Origin: Listeria booriae | Lineage (GTDB): Bacteria; Bacillota; Bacilli; Lactobacillales; Listeriaceae | Direction of reading: 5' to 3' | Length of the DNA: 64,000 nt | Assembly (NCBI RefSeq): GCF_000766865.1 | Contig: NZ_JNFA01000030.1 | Coordinates: 62,001 to 126,000 of the forward strand | In this document: one piece after another, positions 27,001 through 34,376 of the stretch | Layout: the number at the start of each line of letters is the position of its first letter | Position numbering within the stretch: position 1 is the stretch's first letter | Program-made: the position numbers and the translations under genes | The notes under the pieces: generated by a model | What the model saw: only the letters and a program-made list of their open reading frames with translations | Database searches by the model: none | Told to the model about the DNA's origin: nothing

Positions 27001-27012
27001 TTTCATTATTTC

Positions 27013-27764
27013 ACTCGATTCAGAAGCGAAAGCATTGTGAGGGAGCATATAGGAGCTGGTTGGCCACCGGATACCATCGCTAGCCCCATGCCTACGGGCT
27101 AATACCAAACCCTTTCCATGTTCGATGAAAACCTTGTATCGTATGTTTTCCGAGGGCATATTTGACAAAAAACAGTTGACTATGAAAGGGAAACGTAAAC
27201 CAAATGGGCATCAGGAGAAGCGGGGGAAAGAGGCCTTTAAACGTCGGTTGGAAGACAGAACCATTGCTTTTCCTGGTTTCGACGCAGAGTTTGGGCACCT
27301 TGAAGGCGATACGATTGTCGGAAAAGATCATAAAAGTGCGTTGATTACATTGGTGAAACGGACAACCAAAGCCATCATTGGGTTGAAAGTTGCTAGTCAT
27401 AGGGCCGTCTCCATTGAAGAGGTCTTGCACCAATGGTTGAATAGCTTCCCTACCCATTTTTTTTAAATTCATCACTATTGATAATGGAAAGGAGTTATCT
27501 CGGTGGAAGCAGTTGGCTAATCAACATGACATGGATATCTTCTTTGCAGATGCAGGGAAACCTTGTCAACGCCCACTCAATGAGAATTCCAACGGGATTC
27601 TTCGAAGAAACGGCTTACCCAAAACAAATGGACTTTGACACGATTTCTCAACAGGAAATCAACGAGATTACTGCAGCTCGAAATAATTTACCTAGAAAAT
27701 CGCTGGACTATTTGACGCCCATTGCGTGTTTTCTGCAGCATGCCGCTGTGTCTCGCTTAATTTG
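27013..27764 (+). pseudogene. IS30-family transposase remnant
   Basis: Pieces of an IS30 transposase occur in order but in shifting frames: EHIGAGWPPDTIAS near 27043-27090, then LYRMFSEGIFDKKQL ... GHLEGDTIVGKDHKSALITLVKRT (27131-27460), then the catalytic block FFADAGKPCQRPLNENSNG (about 27538-27600), then after a frameshift RNNLPRKSLDYLTP. In-frame stops near 27450-27470 and 27620, and the missing N-terminus, show it is dead. No terminal inverted repeats were identified. Confidence 0.85.
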
Positions 27765-27800
27765 ACAAATAAGATGATGAGAAAATGAGGAGGATGAAAA

Positions 27801-29036
27801 GTGAAGAAAAAATGGATACGTGTAGTACTAATTGTACTAGGTGGGTTTCTCATTTTACTGATAAGCATGACCATTATCAACAAAACATACCACACTAGCT
27901 ATGATAAAATGGATGCTACCAATCAAGCTTTTTTTGCTCAGTTAAATAAGCTATATAGTGATACGAAAAAAGACGCATTATGGCAAGGCGATCAATTAGA
28001 CAGAAATCCGACTATTTTTGTCGAAAAGGGAGACATTCTTAATTTTAGTCAGGATACGATAAATGGAATTCGCAAAAATGCGTATGCAGTCGGTGTGAAA
28101 GGACTAGAAGGCAAATGGTATGCACAAAAAATTAAAATGCCAGATTCGTATAATATGCCGGAGGTGTATCGCTTAGCTATAACTACGCCCGGAATTTGGG
28201 AAACGTGGAATCCGATTGGAAATTTCTCTTCATCTAGCCTAGATGAAACTGGGAAAACGATACGGAGTAACATGCAATTAGGCGATAGTTCCTACGTGTT
28301 TTTCTTTAAATACGGGACGACAAACATCGAAAATCCGATAAAAGCATCCCAATCAGCCATACCATTCTTTACACATGAAGCTTTTCACTATACGCAACAG
28401 TATAATTGGCATGCGACAGATGGAAATATTGATGTTATATCAAAAGATGAATCGTGGTATAGTCTGCTAGGCTTGCAGTATAGTGTGTTAGACTCGCTGA
28501 TGGTTGCAACAGAAAAACAAGACAAATACGCCATAACCAGAGCTCTTGCCAATTATATCGTAGTGTCAGATGCTAGGAGGGAACAATATCCAACTGACTA
28601 TGAAGGCGAAAAAGAACAAGAAACAATTGAAGGTACTGCCACGTATGTGGGTATCAAAGCCTCATCGATAACAGGCGGAAAGCCCGAAAAACTGAGGTTA
28701 TTAGAAGGTGCTAGACGCGAATCAGATAGAAAATTTATGGTGTTATTTGAAGGAATGGCTTACGATCCAAGTTTTGTATCAGAGATTAAATGGAATCGCT
28801 ATGATTCAGGCGCGCTCCTTTCTGTTGCGTTAGATCAAGTGGATGATAAGTTATGGCAAGACATTTTTAATAAGAAAGCAAGTGGGAAGCAACCATATAC
28901 ATTAGATGACGAGTTGCATCGGCTACCCAATTTAGGCACGCCTAATACATTAGAACAGATAAAAAAAACATACGACTTTGAGCATATTCAAGAACTTAGT
29001 AAACAAATTGTCAAAGGTTTGGATACACAAAAGTAA
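27801..29036 (+). CDS. Membrane-anchored putative zinc metallopeptidase (HExxH)
   Basis: 411 aa from GTG 27801, GGAGG eight bases before. One N-terminal helix (residues 6-26) would anchor it with the rest outside. It contains THEAFHYTQQ (His192-Glu193, His196), the HExxH zinc motif, and a downstream EGTATYVG with Glu277 suited as third ligand, the gluzincin arrangement. I do not recognise a named family. It sits between IS30 debris and a lipoprotein esterase. Peptidase activity is inferred from the motif only. Confidence 0.65.
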   Translation: MKKKWIRVVLIVLGGFLILLISMTIINKTYHTSYDKMDATNQAFFAQLNKLYSDTKKDALWQGDQLDRNPTIFVEKGDILNFSQDTINGIRKNAYAVGVKGLEGKWYAQKIKMPDSYNMPEVYRLAITTPGIWETWNPIGNFSSSSLDETGKTIRSNMQLGDSSYVFFFKYGTTNIENPIKASQSAIPFFTHEAFHYTQQYNWHATDGNIDVISKDESWYSLLGLQYSVLDSLMVATEKQDKYAITRALANYIVVSDARREQYPTDYEGEKEQETIEGTATYVGIKASSITGGKPEKLRLLEGARRESDRKFMVLFEGMAYDPSFVSEIKWNRYDSGALLSVALDQVDDKLWQDIFNKKASGKQPYTLDDELHRLPNLGTPNTLEQIKKTYDFEHIQELSKQIVKGLDTQK

Positions 29037-29115
29037 TAGATTATCTCTTTTATCTTAAAGTCTGAAATTAGCGTTCTACCACACACGAAAAAATTCAAAA
29101 TAAGAGGGGTTTTCG

Positions 29116-30351
29116 ATGATGAAAAAAATAGCTTTATTAGTAATGACGGCCTTGTTACTGCTAGTTGTAGGAGGGTGTTCAGGAGATAACGACAATACAA
29201 TCACGGTAGCAGGAAAAGACATCACGCTAGTTACTCAAGTTGTAGATAAAGGAGAAGTTGGCGTTGCAATTATCATTGCATATGATGAGGAGATTGTGTC
29301 TAACGAGCTGAATGCCTCTGATATTTCTGTTTTTGTGGGAAACAAGAGCCGCACAATTAAAACAATTTATACAAGTGAAAAAGCGGAAGTTGGCAAACCT
29401 ACCGATAAAGGAAAATATGTTGTGGCAGAACTTAACGCTGCTGATGAAAATGCAAGCACGTTAACATTTGATATTGAAAAATTTGTGAATACTCGGTCTA
29501 ACTTGGACTACACAGTGAAGCAAAACAATCCAATTAGTACGAGTAATGATAAAGAATACGCTCCAACTAAAGCTTTACCTATTGATACGATTTCAAGTCC
29601 AGATGTCGATGCTTTTGAAAAAGTCATTTTTAAGGATGGCAGTAAAGAAATGCCTTATCGGCTTTATACACCAGAATCAGAAGATAGCGCAGCGACGAAG
29701 AAGCCATTGGTTATTTACCTGCATGGCTCGGGGGAACGTGGAACAGATAATATGTTGCAACTGCTTGGAACAGATGGGCCTGTTACGTTTAGTAATCTTT
29801 CCGTCCAAGCAACAACGCCTAGCTATGTCCTAGCGCCACAAATTCCTTGGGATACTGAGCGTAACGGTTGGTTTGCCGATGAGCATACAAAGACAGTAAA
29901 AAAAATAGTGGATGATTTGATGAAAGAGCATACGGACATTGATGTGTCGCGTATTTATATTACAGGTGTTTCGAATGGCGGGACAGGAACGTGGAAGATG
30001 CTCGCTGAATACCCTAATCTTTTTGCAGCAGCAGTACCAATTGCGGGTTATATGTATGATAAAGATGCCTCTTTTGTAATGGATGGAACAGCGAGATATA
30101 TGGAGCCAAATAAAGCAAGTGCAAGTAAAATGAGAAATATTCCTATTTGGACATTCCAAGCTGAGGATGACCCCGTGAACAGTATAAAGGGTTCTCTTGA
30201 GGCTGTTCAGGCTATTAAAGATTCTGGTGGGAAAATGGTTAAGATAACAGAATATCCAGCGGGGCTCGTTGCTCCAAATCCGCATGTTTCATGGGAGAAA
30301 GCGTATAACAGTACTCAAATGATGTCTTGGCTAATGTCACAACACAGATAA
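29116..30351 (+). CDS. Lipoprotein with C-terminal alpha/beta-hydrolase (esterase) domain
   Basis: 411 aa. The signal peptide ends in the lipobox VVGGC (Cys21). Residues about 30-140 form a beta-rich domain like the N-terminal Ig-like domain of some bacterial esterases. The hydrolase part has the oxyanion-hole LVIYLHGSGERGTDN, the nucleophile elbow TGVSNGGTGTW (Ser near 286) and a C-terminal NPHVSW (His near 389). It is similar in layout to PHB-depolymerase-like or phospholipase/carboxylesterase lipoproteins. It acts on the outer face of the membrane; ester substrate unknown. AAGAGGGG precedes the ATG. Confidence 0.82.
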   Translation: MMKKIALLVMTALLLLVVGGCSGDNDNTITVAGKDITLVTQVVDKGEVGVAIIIAYDEEIVSNELNASDISVFVGNKSRTIKTIYTSEKAEVGKPTDKGKYVVAELNAADENASTLTFDIEKFVNTRSNLDYTVKQNNPISTSNDKEYAPTKALPIDTISSPDVDAFEKVIFKDGSKEMPYRLYTPESEDSAATKKPLVIYLHGSGERGTDNMLQLLGTDGPVTFSNLSVQATTPSYVLAPQIPWDTERNGWFADEHTKTVKKIVDDLMKEHTDIDVSRIYITGVSNGGTGTWKMLAEYPNLFAAAVPIAGYMYDKDASFVMDGTARYMEPNKASASKMRNIPIWTFQAEDDPVNSIKGSLEAVQAIKDSGGKMVKITEYPAGLVAPNPHVSWEKAYNSTQMMSWLMSQHR

Positions 30352-30606
30352 ATAATCAGGATAGGCATGTCGATAAAAATGTGGATATTAAAAGTCAGGT
30401 GAACTACAGCTATCAAGAAAAGTGTGTAATTAAGAAATATAATGCAACAAACGGTTTCAAGGGAATCTGAAGACGCCTAAGAGTAGGGGGAAAAACTGAA
30501 TGAAACTGGGGCTGAGTAAAAACGAGGCTTATAAACTCAGTTATACCAGCAAATCTTACACTAGAGTCGTTGACTGCATTAAATTTGGGTTAATATCAGT
30601 AACCGA
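30352..30606. other. Gene-free stretch with no recognisable content
   Basis: AT-rich, between the esterase lipoprotein and the decayed duplicate. A short open frame beginning at 30500 runs into the DUF1214 tail remnant, but its first 35 codons match nothing I recognise and probably are chance. Confidence 0.4.
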
Positions 30607-30700
30607 CTTGCGGCTATATAGCCCAACAGAGACGTATTTTGATAAGTCATGGGAAATGGACGACATCACATTACTTGCAAAAGAAGCGCTAGTTTTGTAA
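30607..30700 (+). pseudogene. C-terminal fragment of a DUF1254/DUF1214 gene
   Basis: The last 30 codons (LRLYSPTETYFDKSW ... LLAKEALVL) match the end of the DUF1254/1214 copy 2 protein with a few substitutions. The rest of the gene is absent. It is the left border of the decayed duplicate. Confidence 0.85.
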
Positions 30701-30795
30701 TGGTAAGAAAGCATCGTCATTGCCACTGCTGAAACCTAGGCAATAGATGGGGATTACATACCGCATTGTCTAGGAAAGCGGGAGTGGAGGAACAG

Positions 30796-31242
30796 ATGGA
30801 ATAAGTAAATCAAGTATTAGTAAGCATGCAACCATATGTTTTATTAGTTTTTGTGTATGCAACAATGATTGCAGTTGGCTTTACGACAACAACGAAACAA
30901 TCAGGTGTGGCCTTTAAGCGACCAATTCCATATGATTCTCGTTTTGATTTGTTTCATGTTGCCAAACTTGCAAAGCGTTTTGATACTGGGTTTTATGTGG
31001 TATGTATTTTTGTGTTGATTGTATTCGCTAATTTTGGGATTACATATTTCGGTACCATTGGAACCATACAGGATAAGAAAACAGTGTCACTACTTTCGAT
31101 GTCTAAAAATTTTGGCGTAGCTCTTTCCGTTGCAACAGCGGCTTTTGCATCTTATGATATCATTCCCGCAATGATGACTTATGCGATTGTTATGATGCTT
31201 GCTTGCCTGCCTATATCGCTCTTTTTGAAACATATCAAATAA
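30796..31242 (+). pseudogene. Truncated BASS-type transporter gene
   Basis: This aligns with the intact gene at 26044, but the third codon is TAA, about 140 central codons are deleted, and the join leaves a frameshift that is undone some 45 bases later by loss of one T (GCGTTTT against GCGTTTTT). A re-start at 30826 would give a 138-residue protein with only the first and last helices, which is unlikely to transport. Confidence 0.9.
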
Positions 31243-31257
31243 GGTGAAAAGGTAGAT

Positions 31258-31332
31258 ATGCTAACATTGGATAGTGAAAAGTCTATTAGTACGAGGAGAG
31301 GTAAGCAAATTTCCGATGGATCCTTTCCATAG
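31258..31332 (+). CDS. 24-codon ORF, second copy
   Basis: Same frame and length as 26926-27000. Four base differences give two amino-acid changes and one silent change, all in the last third. Expression and function are unknown; see the first copy. Confidence 0.22.
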   Translation: MLTLDSEKSISTRRGKQISDGSFP

Positions 31333-31477
31333 TTTCATTATAATCTAGGAAATCACACAATATCAAAGCAAAATCTGGTTTTTAGGAGATAAATTATTCT
31401 CCATACAACGTCTGTTTATTTAGTTTTAAAAAAAACAATATATAACTATAAATATATTATATGAGGGAGAGAAAAAA

Positions 31478-33616
31478 ATGAAAACATTCAAAATAGGAGG
31501 CGCGGCGTTCATAATTGCGAGCGCTCTATTTCTAGCTGGTGGAAATACGTATGCTGAGGAGCTTAGTCCCGTTAAAGAGAAAATTATCTCAGAATTCCAA
31601 GAAGAAACAATAGATCAAGAACAGGAAAAATTAGCAAAAGGAGAAGAAAATCTTATATACGTACAATTTAAAGCTGGCATTAGTGCCACAGAAAAATTAG
31701 CATTTGAGCGTACATTCGAATTGAAGAATAAAATTGACATAGGGAGTGCTGAAATTTACCAATATCGCCTCCCAGATCAAGTGGTTAGCGAAGAAGTATT
31801 AGTAGCATTAAATCAATCCGACATCATTAACTTTGCGGAACCAGAGTATAAAGTAACACCTAGTCAAGAAGCTATAGACTTGAGTGGTATATGGGGCTTT
31901 CAGAACATAGAATTTCCTGGGATAGATGCCAATGTTTCTCCAGCATGGAACTACACGAAGGGTAGTCCTGAGGTGGTGGTTGCTGTCATTGATTCTGGAA
32001 TAGACTTAAATCACCCAGCACTGAAAGATCGGATTTGGGTAAATAAAGATGAAATTCCTGGGGATGGTATTGACAATGATAAAAATGGTTATATTGATGA
32101 TGAGAATGGTTGGAACTTCAATCAGAATAACAATGATTTAATGGATACAATGGGACATGGAACGCATGTTTCAGGGATTATTGCGGCAGGCCAACAAGCT
32201 ATCAATAGCTCAAAAATAAACGTATCTGGCTTAGCGCCCAATGTCAAAATTATGCCCATTCGAATATTCACCACGGGCGAAAGTGCTGGAACTACTGCCG
32301 CCATTCGGTACGCTATCAATAATGGTGCACTTGTAACTAACATGTCCTTTTCGAGCACTGGCAATAGTGCTACTCGAGAAGCTTTAATGAAAGAAGCTAC
32401 TAATACTATATTCGCTTCAGCCGCAGGGAATAATGGAATGAATATCGATATTACGCCTATATATCCGGCGGCACTTCGATTATCCAATAATATTTCTGTA
32501 GCCAATATGACTAACAAGGGCACTTTATCCTCGAGATCCAATTATGGTATTAAAAATGTAGATATTGCAGCCCCTGGAAGTGGTATCTACAACACTTTTC
32601 TAAATGGAGGCTATATGACTTACAGTGGCACATCTATGGCTGCACCGTATGTAGCAGGAACAGCAGCTTTAATCCGAAGCATCAGTCCCACTCTAACACC
32701 TGCTGAAATCAAACAGATTATCGAAAGCACCGTAACCCCAAGCCTTATTTTTCCGAATATCATCAAATCTGGGGGGTTCCTGAACACAGGAAAAGCCGTC
32801 GAACTTGCCGCCTCCAATACCATTCAAGGCGTTTTCCCTGAGCCAGCTCTTGCAACTGAAATTGCACGCCAAGTAGGCAAACAAGTAACAGATGTATTTA
32901 CACCAACTGATGCGGAAAAAATCACAACCATCACCTTAAAAAGAGCGACGGGCGAAGCAAGCAAACCGGCTAGTGCGGAAGGAATTCAACGGTTGAAAAA
33001 CTTGAGAACACTTGACATCCGACAATTCAATTTAGGAACCATTGATGTTAGTAACAACAAATTACTTGAGACGCTGACCCTTGAATACGATGGATTAAAT
33101 AACATTGATGTTTCCAATAACCCTGACTTGAAATACTTCGATGTTACTGGAAACAATATCACTGCTGTCAACTTGCGCAACCAACCAAACTTATTACATT
33201 GTGATATTCAAAATAATAAAATTTCCAGTATAGACATTCATAAAAATCTGGATTTAGTTCAATTTCATGCGACAAACAATGATTTGGCTTCTGTTGATGT
33301 AACAGCCAACACCGCTTTAGTGAACCTGGCAGTTGGCGGAAACAAGTTATCCACACTAAATCTGTCAAAATTGGTAAATCTAAAAAGGCTTACTATATCG
33401 GCAAATAAATTTTCATTCATTGATGTTAGAAACAATCCTCTGCTAGATTATTTTTCAGCAGGCGCTAATCAACTAACAGCGCTTGATATATCCCGCAATC
33501 CAAAGCTAGTTTATTTAGATGTTAATAATAATCAGATTAAAGAACTAGATATTAGTAGAAATCCAGTTCTAACACAATTGTATACTTCTTATAATCCTGG
33601 CATTGTTATTCGTTAG
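31478..33616 (+). CDS. Secreted subtilisin-like serine protease with C-terminal leucine-rich repeats
   Basis: 712 aa, GAGGGAGAG upstream. The signal peptide ends near TYA-EE (residue 26). Residues about 57-128 resemble an I9-type propeptide (ENLIYVQFKAGIS ... EPEYKV). The S8 catalytic domain shows Asp172 (VAVIDSGIDLNHP), His227 (GHGTHVSGIIA) and Ser386 (YSGTSMAAPYVAG), with SAAGNNG for the oxyanion Asn. Residues 455-712 are about ten leucine-rich repeats of around 21 residues (LxxLDIxxNxxLxxIDVSNN), preceded by an internalin-like cap (FTPTDAEKITTITLKRATG). No LPXTG or other anchor, so probably released. The repeats could target the protease to a partner protein. Confidence 0.88.
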   Translation: MKTFKIGGAAFIIASALFLAGGNTYAEELSPVKEKIISEFQEETIDQEQEKLAKGEENLIYVQFKAGISATEKLAFERTFELKNKIDIGSAEIYQYRLPDQVVSEEVLVALNQSDIINFAEPEYKVTPSQEAIDLSGIWGFQNIEFPGIDANVSPAWNYTKGSPEVVVAVIDSGIDLNHPALKDRIWVNKDEIPGDGIDNDKNGYIDDENGWNFNQNNNDLMDTMGHGTHVSGIIAAGQQAINSSKINVSGLAPNVKIMPIRIFTTGESAGTTAAIRYAINNGALVTNMSFSSTGNSATREALMKEATNTIFASAAGNNGMNIDITPIYPAALRLSNNISVANMTNKGTLSSRSNYGIKNVDIAAPGSGIYNTFLNGGYMTYSGTSMAAPYVAGTAALIRSISPTLTPAEIKQIIESTVTPSLIFPNIIKSGGFLNTGKAVELAASNTIQGVFPEPALATEIARQVGKQVTDVFTPTDAEKITTITLKRATGEASKPASAEGIQRLKNLRTLDIRQFNLGTIDVSNNKLLETLTLEYDGLNNIDVSNNPDLKYFDVTGNNITAVNLRNQPNLLHCDIQNNKISSIDIHKNLDLVQFHATNNDLASVDVTANTALVNLAVGGNKLSTLNLSKLVNLKRLTISANKFSFIDVRNNPLLDYFSAGANQLTALDISRNPKLVYLDVNNNQIKELDISRNPVLTQLYTSYNPGIVIR

Positions 33617-34124
33617 TTAATAAAGGAATTTTGCTTTATTAGCCGAAAAAAATTTCTGCGAAAGAAGTTTGTATGAAGCTGGATATGGGGATCCGTGCCA
33701 ATATACTATATTGCTGTGGGGTATCAGAACACGAACAGTTCGGTGAAAGTGCGTTTCCAGGCCATGGGAGCGCGCTTTTTAATCCACAATATGAGATTTG
33801 AAATTTGGACACAGAAAAATATCCGCTACGAGAATTGCTAAAAAGTCTCTAGGATTATTTAAACAGAGTAAGCATGTTCTTAGGACGGTTATTTCCTACA
33901 TATGCCCGTTTCCTTTCACCTTGGAGGTCTTCCTTGGTAGCGACGGTTTCCTTGGGTAGAAAGTCTGAAGTGATTAGGTCTTTTTTGGTCAAGGTGGCGA
34001 GGTTCACCATAACCAGCTGGAAGAACAAGAAATAGCGATGCTCAGCCTTCAACTCATACAAAAACTGTATGGTATATATGAACACATTAAAAATCCAATC
34101 TATTTTGAGTAAGCAGGAATGGCA
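33617..34124. other. Remnant-rich gene-free stretch before the Tn3 transposase
   Basis: No intact gene. Several short fragments read like broken coding sequence, for example LATLTKKDLITSDFLPKE on the minus strand (about 33950-34010) and ESAFPGHGSALFNPQYEI on the plus strand (about 33742-33795), but I could assign neither. GGGGTA at 33714-33719 was considered as a transposon end and not supported. There is no resolvase gene. Confidence 0.45.
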
Positions 34125-34232
34125 AATAAGATGGAAGCCGAAGATTATCGCGCACTGGCCCCGATGATTTACAACCATATCAATCCGTATGGTGAATTTC
34201 ATATTGATATGAAAAAAAGAATGCATTTATAG
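34125..34232 (+). pseudogene. C-terminal fragment of a second Tn3-family transposase
   Basis: An in-frame stretch reads YRALAPMIYNHINPYGEFHI..., ending at TAG 34230-34232. It lines up with the C-terminus of the complete TnpA next door (ISPLGWEHINFLGEYRF), the conserved ending of Tn3 transposases, but is a different lineage. It is probably the debris of an older insertion. Confidence 0.55.
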
Positions 34233-34376
34233 CAAGAAAAGCACTTCGGGTATTGGTTAATAATCTGAATATTACAGAATGCCCTATTTACTTGAAGTTG
34301 CTGGTTCTAACCCTACTATTGGTAAATATGTGGAGCAATGGAATTTATAACAAGATAACGAGACGAGGATGATAGC

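Larger units (their letters stand above)
25817..27012 (+). repeat. Intact copy of a DUF1214-tail/BASS duplicated segment
   Basis: This matches 30605-31345 in the same orientation. The 5' part (to about 26180) is perhaps 85-90 per cent identical by eye. The 3' part (26598 to about 26970) is nearly base-identical, differing by one substitution and one missing T. Beyond 27012 copy 1 continues into IS30 debris; copy 2 does not. Confidence 0.85.
30605..31345 (+). repeat. Decayed copy of the DUF1214-tail/BASS duplicated segment
   Basis: Same order as 25817-27012: DUF1214 tail, spacer with CCTAGGCAATAG, BASS gene, 24-codon frame. Its BASS gene has lost about 420 bp between two copies of ATGATTCT (26179-26186 and 26599-26606 in the intact copy). 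The 3' 370 bp are nearly identical to copy 1, but the 5' part is clearly diverged. Confidence 0.85.

Noticed and set aside
30500-30606. First 35 codons of the frame leading into the DUF1214 remnant as a gene
   Set aside because: No similarity to the family; only the last 30 codons are homologous, so the rest is chance read-in.
33714-33751. GGGGTA at 33714 as a possible left inverted repeat of the Tn3 element
   Set aside because: Only the first six bases match the right repeat; the diagnostic inner GATTTACAACGCTAAG is absent.
33855-34226. 123-codon minus-strand frame before the transposase
   Set aside because: Part of it is antisense to the Tn3 transposase stub. Only a short central stretch looks protein-like and it matched nothing I recognise.
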